Origin: Clostridia bacterium
GTDB lineage: Bacteria > Bacillota > Clostridia > Lachnospirales > Lachnospiraceae
Assembly (NCBI GenBank): GCA_009929615.1
Contig: SAAB01000006.1
Coordinates: 29,672 to 93,671 of the forward strand
Direction of reading: 5' to 3'
DNA length: 64,000 bases
The notes beneath the pieces were generated by a model. That model was not told where the DNA came from. It saw only the letters and a list, made by a program, of their open reading frames with translations, and did not search any database. Both the position numbers and the translations under genes were made by a program. Shown here piece by piece: positions 41,104-50,245 of this stretch (positions within the stretch are counted from its first letter, which is position 1; every line of letters starts with the position of its first letter).

Positions 41104-41427
41104 CTTAGATTCTTCCTCCATTTCTTTCCGGCTCAAATAAAAGGCTTGCTATATGCCGTGCATCCATACCACCAAGTTGCAAGCCATCAATACAGTAATG
41201 GCAATAGGCCACAACCCTATCTGTTTGAAATTGTTTACAGTAATCTTTCATAATCTCTATCTGTTCCTCTTTCGTACAATCCCTGAACTTTCCCTCTGCA
41301 TTATCAACAAAACGTTTGGGTGCCAGCTTAATGTTTCGGACAGGTGCCGGACGATATAAGGAATCTCCACAGAAATCCGTCTTATCATAGTTTTCTTCCA
41401 GTTCGATAATATTGATATTCATCTTTT
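41101..41427 (-). repeat. Repeat copy 2 (3' end of the Cys-rich protein gene)
   Basis: Parent copy of the 40017-40248 repeat, with identical stretches of over 30 bases. It spans the last ~108 codons of the gene at 41105-41848 and the ribosome site of the dehydrogenase gene. Confidence 0.85.
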
Positions 41428-41848
41428 TTAAAAGCTGTCTTACAGCCTCCTGCTCTTCCCTGCGTTCTTTGGAACGCCAGCAGTCCTGAACTGTCATAGA
41501 CATATTCCCATAATTCGGATAATTAAATGTTTCGTCAGATAAAATCAATTCCCAGAGTGACTTAAGTTTCACTCCTGGTTTTGTTTCTTCAATAATCGCA
41601 GAGCAGTTATGACACAGCGAATAGACGGTATCTCCTTTGGTAAAATTCCCGGAATCCGGCATGCTCGCCCATGTATTCTGATAATCATCCGGCATTTTAT
41701 TTTCAAAAAATTCTATCTTATATTTTGGTACACAGCAACGCACAATTTCATAATTAAAATGCTCCTGGACATAATTTTGTATCACTTCGCTCAGCTTCGG
41801 ATACTTCGACGTGAATATACAGCTCGCAATATAATAGTTTTTAGCCAT
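41105..41848 (-). CDS. Cys-rich (CCG/HdrB-like) protein
   Basis: 247 residues from ATG 41848 (AGGAGG). Cysteine clusters: YYIASCIFTSKYP, VRCCVPKY, YSLCHNCSAII, MTVQDCWRSK, TDFCGDSLYR, VVAYCHYCIDGLQ. The pattern of CC and CxxC with KYP recalls heterodisulfide reductase B/CCG modules, which bind Fe-S clusters. Function inferred; could receive electrons from the alcohol dehydrogenase. Confidence 0.65.
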   Translation of the reverse strand: MAKNYYIASCIFTSKYPKLSEVIQNYVQEHFNYEIVRCCVPKYKIEFFENKMPDDYQNTWASMPDSGNFTKGDTVYSLCHNCSAIIEETKPGVKLKSLWELILSDETFNYPNYGNMSMTVQDCWRSKERREEQEAVRQLLKKMNINIIELEENYDKTDFCGDSLYRPAPVRNIKLAPKRFVDNAEGKFRDCTKEEQIEIMKDYCKQFQTDRVVAYCHYCIDGLQLGGMDARHIASLLFEPERNGGRI

Positions 41849-41868
41849 CTCTCTCAATCCCTCCTTTT

Positions 41869-43023
41869 TCAATCCCATAGTTTCTTATATAAATTAATAA
41901 TATCTTCCTCACTAATGCTTCGTCTCGTATTCGATGGACTGCCACTTGCCATGGCATCCTGTGCCATCTTTTGAATCTGCTCAAAAAAAGCCGCCTTTTG
42001 AATGCCATATTCTGCCAGAGATGGCACCTCGCATCTTCTGCAAAGCCGTACAACTGCTGCTAAAAAGGCATTTGCTGCCTCTTCATCACTCATATTTTCA
42101 GATGCCTCACCAATTTCCCGGCCTAGCAGGGCAAACCTCTCACAGGCACCTTCTAAGGCATAGCCCAGACATACTTTCAGCAACATGGCATTAGATATTC
42201 CATGAGGTACATGAAATAAGGCCCCAATCGGGCGGCTCATCCCATGAACCAATGTCACAGAGGAATTATTAAAAGCAATTCCCGCCTCCAATGCCGCCAT
42301 GGACATTTCCTCTCTGGCTTCCAGATTATAACCATCTTTATAGGCTACTGGCAAATTTTTAAAAATACGCCGAACTGCAGAAACAGCAAAGGTATCCGAC
42401 AAAGGCTGAGCCTTTCTCGATGTGTAGGCCTCTATACTGTGTGTTAACGCATCCAGCCCCGTAGATGAAGTAATATTTTTCGATGTTGTCAATGATAACT
42501 TTGGTTCCAATACAGCTACTTTTGGCATCAGGGGCTTGCCCCTTAGGAGCATTTTAATGTCTGTCTCCACATCTGTAATTATGGTAAACTGGGTCACTTC
42601 AGAACCGGTTCCTGCTGTTGTCGGAATGGCAATCATCGGTGGCAGCTGTCTAAAAATTTCTTTTCCCATATAATCCGAAATTCTCCCCGGACTTCGTGCC
42701 ATAATTCCTATAGCTTTCATGGCATCCATCGGACTTCCTCCACCCAGGCCAATAAGAAAATCGCATTTCTCTTTTTTATATACAAAAAGGCCATTTTCAA
42801 CCATAATGGTTGTCGGTTCTCCTGTTATATGGTCATAGACTACATACTCTATGCCGGCCTTTGTGAGAATGGCTTCTAATTTTTCTATACTGCCCGTTCT
42901 CACAGAACTTTTTCCTGTAACAATCAAGGCTTTTTCACCATAATCTGCTATAATTCCTGCCAGAGCAGACAAGGCATTTTTTCCTGTTATAATTTTTTCC
43001 GGAATCATAAATTCCTGGGACAT
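41869..43023 (-). CDS. Iron-containing alcohol dehydrogenase
   Basis: 384 residues of the group III Fe-ADH type: FMIPEKIITGKNALSAL; GLGGGSPMDAMKAIG (NAD loop); IPTTAGTGSEVTQFTIITD; GLDALTHSIEAYTSRKAQP; and metal-binding SVTLVHGMSRPIGALFHVPHG (His pair). Substrate unknown: butanol or 4-hydroxybutyrate type. First gene of the four-gene unit behind the LysR-type operator. Confidence 0.92.
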   Translation of the reverse strand: MSQEFMIPEKIITGKNALSALAGIIADYGEKALIVTGKSSVRTGSIEKLEAILTKAGIEYVVYDHITGEPTTIMVENGLFVYKKEKCDFLIGLGGGSPMDAMKAIGIMARSPGRISDYMGKEIFRQLPPMIAIPTTAGTGSEVTQFTIITDVETDIKMLLRGKPLMPKVAVLEPKLSLTTSKNITSSTGLDALTHSIEAYTSRKAQPLSDTFAVSAVRRIFKNLPVAYKDGYNLEAREEMSMAALEAGIAFNNSSVTLVHGMSRPIGALFHVPHGISNAMLLKVCLGYALEGACERFALLGREIGEASENMSDEEAANAFLAAVVRLCRRCEVPSLAEYGIQKAAFFEQIQKMAQDAMASGSPSNTRRSISEEDIINLYKKLWD

Positions 43024-43058
43024 ATATATTACCTCACATTCCTATCGTATTCAATTTT

Positions 43059-43079
43059 ATTTTACATCTTTTGTAAAAT
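43059..43079. promoter_or_regulatory. Candidate LysR operator (Fe-ADH/lysR gap)
   Basis: ATTTTACA, 5 bases, TGTAAAAT: perfect dyad matching T-N11-A, in the middle of the gap between the divergent alcohol dehydrogenase and LysR genes. Confidence 0.6.
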
Positions 43080-43148
43080 GTAGTATATTAAATAATATAT
43101 ATATTGTTATCTGTTTTTAATATATCATTTGAAAGGGGAATGAATATC

Positions 43149-44009
43149 TTGGATTTACAATCTCTGCGTTTTTTCCGTACTGTTGCCTCAGAAGGCAGTT
43201 TTTCAAAAGCGGCTCACAAACTGAACTATGCCCAATCTAACCTGTCCACAAAGATTCTTCAGTTAGAACGCGAACTGCAGGTAACTCTGCTCTATCGCCA
43301 CAGTCATGGTGTATCTCTGACTCCAAAGGGCGAGCTGTTGCTCACCTATGCAGATGAACTGCTTCGCCTGGCAGATGAGACTTCACGGGTTATCGCCGAT
43401 GATGGCACGGCCAAAGGAGCTTTAACCATCGGCTCCATGGAATCCACGGCCATATCCTTCCTTCCCCAGCTGCTTTCTTCCTATCACCGTGACAATCCAA
43501 ACGTATCCATTACTGTCAAAACCGGCACTACTGAAGCTGCCATCCGCGGTGTCCTTGAACACACTCTGGATGGTGCCTTTGTCGCAGGAAATCTGAATCA
43601 TCCGGATTTAGAAACCCGGTTTGTAAAGAACGAACACTTAATGCTGGTTACAAGTTCTGTAGATAGCCTCCCCCTGACCCCCGAATATCTATCCGGCGAA
43701 TCATTGCTTGTCTTCCCCCAGGGCTGCTCCTACCGCCGCATATTAGAGCAGTGGCTGAAGGACCAGAATATTTTCTCTGAAAATGTCATGGAATTTGATT
43801 CTCTGGGAGCGATTATTGCAAGCATCAGTGCAGGACTTGGTATCAGTCTTTTTCCCGAATCCGCTGTTCGGGCCTATGCTTCCGGCGGGATACTGACCTG
43901 CCATGAAATACCACCGGAATATGCTCTCGTTCCTATTGTCTTCGTCTATCGTAAACACGAATTCATCGAAAGTTCATTACAAAATTTCATAGATTCTATT
44001 CAGATATAA
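43149..44009 (+). CDS. LysR family transcriptional regulator
   Basis: 286 residues, HTH near LRFFRTVASEGSFSKAAHKLNYAQSNLSTKILQLERELQ. The AAAGGGG site is one base from an ATG at 43140, so TTG 43149 (LDLQSLRFF) is more likely, with the site 10 bases away. Probably activates the divergent alcohol dehydrogenase unit. Confidence 0.88.
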   Translation: MDLQSLRFFRTVASEGSFSKAAHKLNYAQSNLSTKILQLERELQVTLLYRHSHGVSLTPKGELLLTYADELLRLADETSRVIADDGTAKGALTIGSMESTAISFLPQLLSSYHRDNPNVSITVKTGTTEAAIRGVLEHTLDGAFVAGNLNHPDLETRFVKNEHLMLVTSSVDSLPLTPEYLSGESLLVFPQGCSYRRILEQWLKDQNIFSENVMEFDSLGAIIASISAGLGISLFPESAVRAYASGGILTCHEIPPEYALVPIVFVYRKHEFIESSLQNFIDSIQI

Positions 44010-44011
44010 TC

Positions 44012-44050
44012 AAAAAGGTATGTAGAATTCTAAAATTCTACATACCTTTA
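44012..44050 (+). terminator. Terminator after lysR
   Basis: AAAGGTATGTAGAAT pairs with ATTCTACATACCTTT, a 15-bp stem; T-run after. Confidence 0.85.
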
Positions 44051-44062
44051 TATCCTTTGGCA

Positions 44063-45598
44063 TTATCTGCCGTTATCCTGTCTTTGTTTTTTCAACGCAT
44101 ACATCCGCTCATCCGCCAATTTAAACAAGCTTCGTACATTCCCTGCCTCTGAATATTTACAAACGCCAATGGCGCTCTCCAAAGAACTTCCCGGAGCAAA
44201 AGATGCACAATCAATCCCTTCAATGGCTTTTCGAATGTTTTCTGCAAGTTCCTCCGCTTCCATCTCTTCCATAGCATGCAGAACAATAAATTCATCGCCG
44301 GCAAGTCTCGCCGCCTCATCGCCTTCCGGAAGACATTTTTCAATGGCCTCTGCTGTCGCCTGCAATGCTGCATCTCCGGCAGCATGTCAATAATAATCAT
44401 TAATCCTCTTGAATCGATTTAAATCCATAAAGAGAACTGCAAAATCGCCACCGGGTTCAACACGTTTCATCTCCCACTGGTCAAGCAGCTCGCCGAGTTT
44501 CCTTCGATTTGGCAAACCGGTCAATTCATCATAATGAGCAAGATAATCCATCCGTCGCTGTGCATCCTTTAAGGAACTCGCATCATGTAATGAGAGAATA
44601 AACACTTCATGGCTCTGCTTTCTTGTCGTTGTCCGGGTAATCGATGCCATCAAAGGCATGAGATTTGAGAGAACCAAGTCCATAGATGCCCGCGGATTCT
44701 TAGACTTGGCAAATTCATTCAAAAGGACTTCCCCATCCTGTATTAAATAATTGGTGAACTTCTCCCTTTTTAGATGTTCTGTCTCCAACATCCGTTTTGC
44801 TTCTGTATTACCATATAAAATATTCCAATCGGAATCTGTAATTAACATGGCATCCATGCTGCTTTCAAAAACACTGCTCGGATCCATAGCCAGTTCAATA
44901 TGTGCCAAATCGTGATTCCGAAGCTCATTCCAATAACCCACCATGAAAATTATTGTTGCAATAAAACTTAATGGCGGTAAAAACGTACTAAAATGCGGAA
45001 TGACATAAATAACCAAAATGCCGATAGACACGGCCAGCACATCCAGAATAATAAAGCCTGTCGAAAGTATCTTGACATCTTTTCCTTCTTCTCGCCGCTG
45101 CCACAGATACAAACGTATCAATGCAACACCAAGATAGGCACCTAATTCTATAAAAATCAAATAAGGCCAGAAATCTGTAAAGGACTGCTGATAGGTCCAC
45201 CCCAGACCACTGCCGCTCTGTACCAGTCTATCTGCAAAGGCTGTCGTATCTGAAACCATAAACAAAATGGTAATGATGATTCCCGGCACCCAGTAGAGAA
45301 TTTTTCGTGTCCAGCTTTTAAAATATTTATTATCCCCGCACATAACCAGAAAGAAGTAGGCTGTTACCGGAATAAATCCATTCCAGCCAATAGCCCCTAA
45401 TCTAAGCCAGAACCAGGCCTTAGCTTCTGTGGCTGCACCATAAAAAAAGGCATCACAAAAAGCCCACCATCCCAGGCAGACAAACACTGCCAAGGAGAGC
45501 TGAATAAGAGGGTCACCTTTAGCGGTAGGTGCCCTCTTTACAAATAGAACTGCATATAGAACCGCTGTAATCACAGCAAAAAAAGAAAGAATATTCAT
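44063..45598 (-). pseudogene. 7TM-PAS-GGDEF diguanylate cyclase gene with an in-frame stop
   Basis: Reading leftward from ATG 45598, an N-terminal seven-helix sensor domain, a PAS-like domain (ESSMDAMLITDSDWNILYGN), and GGDEF start (YDELTGLPNRRKL, FMDLNRFKRINDYY) are followed by TGA at 44387-44389. The frame then goes on with HAAGDAALQATAEAIEKCL and LAGDEFIVL to a stop at 44063. Where the family has YYGHAAGD, Gly is replaced by stop, which one GGA-to-TGA change explains. Full frame would give 511 residues. The motif is AGDEF. Probably inactive unless read through. Confidence 0.85.
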
Positions 45599-45701
45599 AT
45601 ATTGTGCCTGCCTATTAGATTTTATTGTAATTCATATACAAATTATACAATAAATTTCATCTTATAACAATGTTTTTTCAGACTTTTATATGTAAAATAT
45701 A

Positions 45702-46799
45702 TCAACCTACAAGAGCTATATGGACATTCACATTGTCTTCTGTTGTTTTGAGTGATTCTGATATTCCATTATCTGTCACTTCCCCCAAATGAACGACCTG
45801 ATAGGGACTGATGTCCATATCTTCATAGTTAATAACAAAGGCATTCCAGCCATCCCAATAATAAACATGTCCGGCCTTTATCTCCGATGTTTTTTCCGCA
45901 GCCATCACTGGTGTAAAGGGTAATTCACCATAATACTCATGTCCTGCATAGCGAACCATCTCTATATCTAAAGGCATGTTGGCTTTTATTTTTTCCACTG
46001 TAACATTATCATTTAAAACAACCGTGTATATGTTCTCTCCAAGAGTCATTTCCATTTCTGCTTCAATCCCGGCCACTTCTGGTAAATCCATACCATCGAT
46101 CCAGCTATCCACATCACTCTGGGCTGAAAATACAGCACCGCCGCGAACGGATAAACCGTCCAGTAAGGTCACGGTATCTCCAACTAAACTCTGAATTGTA
46201 CCCTCACTGCTGCCTAAACCGCTTCCTTCATGGGTTGCCAGTGGTGCAATGATTTTCCCGGAGAAATCATACTCTTCTAAAAAGGTATAGACCGGCATTG
46301 GGAGCGTTCCCCACCAGTTTGGATATATAAGAAATACGGTATCATACTGACTCATATTTTCTACATGGCTGGATAAGGCAGGTCTTGCATCATTACTCTG
46401 TTCTTCACTAGCCTGATTGGTTGTTGCACGATAATCGGTTGGGTAAACTTCTTCTGTAATAATCTGAAAGACATCTCCGCCTGTTTTTTCTGCTACCATG
46501 TTGGCAAGAACTTCTGCATTTCCGATATAGGTCCCATCCTGTGCATTAATGCTGGCCGACGATACAGCTTCTACATTACCACTTAAGTCTGTGACACCTA
46601 CTCTTGAAAAGTAAGCTACTAAAACATTTGAACCGGATACAGCCTCTGTTTCAACTTCTGTTTCTGTGCTTTCCTCTGTGGTACTTTCGGCCTTCGTCAC
46701 CGGCTGGGTTTCTTCTGCTGAATTTCTTTCACCGCAGGCACTCAGGGACAATACCATACTTAACACAATACTCCATACAACTGTTCTCTTCTTCATCAA
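45702..46799 (-). CDS. Flavodoxin-domain lipoprotein with C-terminal cyclophilin-like domain
   Basis: 365 residues. Lipobox LSAC (Cys23). Residues ~55-245: flavodoxin-4 type, VLVAYFSRVGVTDLSGN, FLIYPNWWGTLPMPVYTFLEEYDFSGKIIAPLATHEGSG. Residues ~250-365: cyclophilin-like MEMTLGENIYTVVLNDNVTVEKI and GHVYYWDGWNAFVINYED. So an exported flavoprotein joined to the same fold as the 15179-15715 lipoprotein. Its role may be extracytoplasmic electron transfer. Confidence 0.85.
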   Translation of the reverse strand: MMKKRTVVWSIVLSMVLSLSACGERNSAEETQPVTKAESTTEESTETEVETEAVSGSNVLVAYFSRVGVTDLSGNVEAVSSASINAQDGTYIGNAEVLANMVAEKTGGDVFQIITEEVYPTDYRATTNQASEEQSNDARPALSSHVENMSQYDTVFLIYPNWWGTLPMPVYTFLEEYDFSGKIIAPLATHEGSGLGSSEGTIQSLVGDTVTLLDGLSVRGGAVFSAQSDVDSWIDGMDLPEVAGIEAEMEMTLGENIYTVVLNDNVTVEKIKANMPLDIEMVRYAGHEYYGELPFTPVMAAEKTSEIKAGHVYYWDGWNAFVINYEDMDISPYQVVHLGEVTDNGISESLKTTEDNVNVHIALVG

Positions 46800-46901
46800 T
46801 TACCTCCTATTAAAATTACACTTTGTTATGGAAATTGTAACCAAATTCATATAAAAGAACAATTTTGTTTTTGAAGCCTTTTAATAAGTATTACTAATCC
46901 A

Positions 46902-46937
46902 TAAAAAAAGTGACCCTGCCTCTGCAGAATCACTTTC
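46902..46937 (-). terminator. Terminator after lysA
   Basis: On the leftward strand AAAGTGA pairs with TCACTTT, with an inner CTGC/GCAG stem; a run of T follows. Confidence 0.8.
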
Positions 46938-46945
46938 TCTATATC

Positions 46946-48214
46946 TTATAAGTATTTATTCATAATATCCGAAAAATCAAAGGTTGCAAAATAATCAGCT
47001 GGTGTTTCTGCTCTTCGGATTAATTTTGTCCCACCATTTTCCTCCAGCAGAACCTCTGCAGAACGAAGCTTACCATTGTAATTATAACCCATCGAGAAAC
47101 CGTGAGCTCCGGTATCATGGATAATAATTAAATCACCAATATCAATCTTTGGAAGATTCCGGTCGATGGCAAATTTATCATTGTTCTCACACAGAGAACC
47201 CGTCACATCATACATATGGTCGCAAGGTGCATCTTCCTTACCAGCAACTGTGATGTGGTGGTAAGAACCGTACATAGCCGGACGCATCAGGTTACATGCA
47301 CAGGCATCCAGACCAATATATTCTTTGTAAATATGTTTTTCATGAACTGCTTTGGCAATCAAATGTCCATAAGGTGCCAGCATGAAACGTCCCATCTCTG
47401 TGAAAATAGCTACATCCCCCATACCTGCAGGTACGAGAATCTCCTCAAATGCTTTGCGAACGCCCTCACCAATTGCCATAATATCATTTGGCTCTTCATC
47501 CGGATGATAAGGGATTCCCACACCACCGGACAGATTAATGAATTCAACAGATGCTCCTGTTTCTTCATGAAGTTCAACGGCTGTTTTGAAAAGAATCCGT
47601 GCAAGGGCCGGATAATACTCATTCGTCTTTGTATTACTTGCTAAAAATGCATGAAGTCCAAAATGTTTAACGCCTTTAGCAACCATTTTCTTAAAACCTT
47701 CACTCAGCTGTTCTCTGGTAAAGCCGTACTTTGCTTCTCCTGGTGTATCCATGATACCGTTACTGAGTTCAAAATTTCCACCTGTGTTTAAACGGCAGCA
47801 CATGGTTTCAGGAAGTTTTCCAAGGATATTTTCGACAAAATCAATATGGGTAATATCATCCAGATTGATGATGGCACCTAATTTACCAGCCAGTACAAAA
47901 TCTTCAGGCGGTGTCGCATTGGAGGAAAACATGATTTCCTTTCCTGTAAATCCGCAGGCATCTGACATCATTAATTCTGTCAGAGAAGAACAGTCTGTAC
48001 CACAGCCTTCTTCCTTTAAAATCTTTAAGATATATGGATTTGGTGTTGCCTTAACTGCAAAATATTCTTTAAATCCTTTATTCCATGAAAAAGCGGCATT
48101 TACTTTTCGAGCATTTTCACGAATTCCTTTTTCATCATAAATATGAAAAGGTGTTGGAAATTCTTTAACGATTTCATCCAGCTGTTCTTTGGTTACAAAT
48201 GGGACTTTTTTCAT
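46946..48214 (-). CDS. lysA: Diaminopimelate decarboxylase (type III PLP fold)
   Basis: 422 residues. FAVKATPNPYIL carries the PLP-binding Lys; FSSNATPPEDFVLA; HFGLHAFLASNT; INLSGGVGIPYHPDEEPND; FTEMGRFMLAPYGHL; VTGSLCENNDKFA (catalytic Cys region). Decarboxylates meso-diaminopimelate to lysine. Starts overlapping the TrmB stop as ATGA, so is coexpressed with it. Confidence 0.88.
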   Translation of the reverse strand: MKKVPFVTKEQLDEIVKEFPTPFHIYDEKGIRENARKVNAAFSWNKGFKEYFAVKATPNPYILKILKEEGCGTDCSSLTELMMSDACGFTGKEIMFSSNATPPEDFVLAGKLGAIINLDDITHIDFVENILGKLPETMCCRLNTGGNFELSNGIMDTPGEAKYGFTREQLSEGFKKMVAKGVKHFGLHAFLASNTKTNEYYPALARILFKTAVELHEETGASVEFINLSGGVGIPYHPDEEPNDIMAIGEGVRKAFEEILVPAGMGDVAIFTEMGRFMLAPYGHLIAKAVHEKHIYKEYIGLDACACNLMRPAMYGSYHHITVAGKEDAPCDHMYDVTGSLCENNDKFAIDRNLPKIDIGDLIIIHDTGAHGFSMGYNYNGKLRSAEVLLEENGGTKLIRRAETPADYFATFDFSDIMNKYL

Positions 48215-48915
48215 TTTATTTCATTCCTTCCTGTTAATTCAATAATTTTTATTTCATTACTCAGTGAATCTTTAAAGAGGTCTACCAGATTCTTCTTTCC
48301 TGAATAGAGGCATGCCGACTGTTCGCCATTTCCCACGTCTCCTGTCAATACAGTAGCGGAATCAATGATGATCCCTATCTGTCCCGTCTTCCGGTCTGAC
48401 AGATAAATCCTGGCACCTTCGAGTTCAAAAGGTGGGTCGGTAATAACAACCACTTTAATTCCCTGAGCTATCTTCTGCTTCAAATTATTCTGATAGGGTT
48501 CCAGTATTCTGCTTTCACCGGATACATAAACACGATATCGGGCCTGAGTCAGCATATAAGATATCTTATCTGCTATATGTCCATCTCCACGAATCGTCAC
48601 ATATCCTTCCATATACTCTGTATGGACAGGCAGCTGTTCCTTTAAAAAAGCCTTCATCCGTTCAAGATGTTTTAATTTATTACCACAGAATTCCTCCACA
48701 TCCACCGGTGCATATTTCACCGGAGTACCTTCAATCAGACAGGCCGCACCCTTATCTACAAGACATGCCAGTGCCGTATAGGCGTTAGACCGGGAAATTC
48801 CCGTCCTCTTTGCTGCCTCATATCCAGTAAGTGAACCTTCCGAAAGTAGATTCAGATAAATTGTTGATTCCTGCCGTGTCAATCCAAAACACATCAAAGC
48901 ATCATTTAAATCCAT
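48211..48915 (-). CDS. TrmB family transcriptional regulator
   Basis: 234 residues from ATG 48915 (GGGGGAAAAG upstream). HTH: MCFGLTRQESTIYLNLLSEGSLTGYEAAKRTGISRSNAYTALACLVDKG; C-terminal sugar/ligand domain (YVSGESRILEPYQNNLKQKIAQGIKVVVITD). Coupled to lysA, so probably controls it and itself. Confidence 0.88.
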   Translation of the reverse strand: MDLNDALMCFGLTRQESTIYLNLLSEGSLTGYEAAKRTGISRSNAYTALACLVDKGAACLIEGTPVKYAPVDVEEFCGNKLKHLERMKAFLKEQLPVHTEYMEGYVTIRGDGHIADKISYMLTQARYRVYVSGESRILEPYQNNLKQKIAQGIKVVVITDPPFELEGARIYLSDRKTGQIGIIIDSATVLTGDVGNGEQSACLYSGKKNLVDLFKDSLSNEIKIIELTGRNEIK

Positions 48916-48946
48916 CTTTTCCCCCATAGTATTTCTTTATAGGAAC

Positions 48947-48975
48947 ACTATAGTATACTATAGAATAAATGTCAA
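48947..48975 (-). promoter_or_regulatory. trmB-lysA promoter with 16-bp palindrome
   Basis: On the leftward strand TTGACA (48970-48975), 17 bases, TATAGT (48947-48952). The perfect palindrome CTATAGTATACTATAG (48948-48963) overlaps the -10 box, likely the TrmB operator. Confidence 0.85.
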
Positions 48976-49016
48976 TATATCTGCTGGGGTTTTATTATCA
49001 ATTATATGTTCCTTTT

Positions 49017-49055
49017 CTTTCGTGCAAGCACGAGACTGCTTGGCTCATTATCAGC
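49017..49055 (+). repeat. 39-bp direct repeat, copy 1
   Basis: Begins CTTTCGTGCAAGCACGAGAC, containing the palindrome TCGTGCAAGCACGA. The second copy at 49135 differs by one base. The stretch 48976-49173 between trmB and ilvE holds no gene: only this pair and an 79-base GC-rich spacer. Confidence 0.85.
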
Positions 49056-49134
49056 TTTTTTTCTTTTGTGCTGTTGTCTTGCGACACCACACCTCGCAGC
49101 ACAGCTGCTCGTTGATGGACATTCGCCAAATAGT

Positions 49135-49173
49135 CTTTCGTGCAAGCACGAGACTGCTTGGCTCATTGTCAGC
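49135..49173 (+). repeat. 39-bp direct repeat, copy 2
   Basis: Same as copy 1 with one G-for-A change; period 118 bases. It lies directly next to the ilvE terminator. Confidence 0.85.
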
Positions 49174-49206
49174 ACAAAAAAAGCACGGAAACTATTGTCT
49201 CCGTGC
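49174..49206 (-). terminator. Terminator after ilvE
   Basis: On the leftward strand GCACGGA pairs with TCCGTGC, followed by seven T. Confidence 0.88.
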
Positions 49207-49222
49207 CCTAATATTCAAATTC

Positions 49223-50245
49223 TTACATAATCTTATGAATCCAGCCTTCTGGTGCTTCGATGGTTCCCATCTGAATACCTGTCAGGGTGTCATATAATTT
49301 CTGTGTCACTGGTCCGATAGCATCTCCGCTTGGGAAACAAATCTCACGACCATGATCAACAATCTTCCCTACTGGAGAAATAACTGCTGCTGTTCCGCAA
49401 AGACCACACTCTGCAAAATCTTCAAGTTCAGACAGTTTTACTGGTCTTTCGGTAACTGTCAGTCCCAGATAATGCTCTGCAACATATACAAGAGACCGTC
49501 TTGTAATAGATGGCAGAATAGAGTTTGACTTCGGTGTGACAATATTACCATCCTTAGTTACAAAGAGGAAATTAGCACCACCTGTCTCTTCAATATAAGT
49601 TCTGGTAGCAGGGTCTAAGAAAACATTCTCATCATAACCTGCTGCATGAGCTGTTACAGATGCATGCAGACTCATCGCATAATTCAATCCGGCTTTAACA
49701 TGTCCGCTTCCACGTGGTGCTGCACGGTCAAAGTCGCTGACACATAATGTAATCGGTTTTGCACCGCCATTAAAATATGGTCCAACCGGTGTACAGAACA
49801 GACGGAACTGATACTCTGTTGATGGTTTAACACCGATAACCGGTCCTGATGCAAACATATATGGTCTTAAATATAATGTAGCACCGCTGCCATAAGGTGG
49901 TACCCAGGCTGCATTTGCTTTAACAACTGCATCTACTGCTTCAATAAATCTTTCCTTTGGAAATGGAGGCATCTCGAGCCATCTTGCAGAATCCATCATA
50001 CGTTCTGCATTCAGGTCCGGACGGAATGTAACAACACTTCCATCTTCTGTTGTATAGGCTTTCAAACCTTCAAAACACTCCTGGCAATACTGAAGAATTC
50101 CTGCACATTCATTAATAACGACCTGTGCATCTTCTGTCATTCTTCCTTCCTGCCAGCTGCCATCTTTATAATCTGCAACATAGCGCATATCGGTTGTATG
50201 ATAAGCAAATCCGATATTGCTCCAATCCAGATTTTTCTTTTCCAT
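49223..50245 (-). CDS. ilvE: Branched-chain amino acid aminotransferase
   Basis: 340 residues from ATG 50245 (GTGGAGGAATTTTT). VINECAGILQYCQECFEGLKAY and NAERMMDSARWLEMPPFPKE, then GSGHVKAGLNYAMSLHA with the PLP Lys, YIEETGGANFLFV, and SLVYVAEHYLGLTV. Makes or degrades Leu, Ile and Val. Class IV PLP fold. Single gene; no T-box is seen in the short upstream gap. Confidence 0.95.
   Translation of the reverse strand: MEKKNLDWSNIGFAYHTTDMRYVADYKDGSWQEGRMTEDAQVVINECAGILQYCQECFEGLKAYTTEDGSVVTFRPDLNAERMMDSARWLEMPPFPKERFIEAVDAVVKANAAWVPPYGSGATLYLRPYMFASGPVIGVKPSTEYQFRLFCTPVGPYFNGGAKPITLCVSDFDRAAPRGSGHVKAGLNYAMSLHASVTAHAAGYDENVFLDPATRTYIEETGGANFLFVTKDGNIVTPKSNSILPSITRRSLVYVAEHYLGLTVTERPVKLSELEDFAECGLCGTAAVISPVGKIVDHGREICFPSGDAIGPVTQKLYDTLTGIQMGTIEAPEGWIHKIM

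Noticed and set aside
49006..49297. Rightward frames of 74 and 91 residues
   Set aside because: They are translations of the 39-bp repeats and the ilvE terminator.
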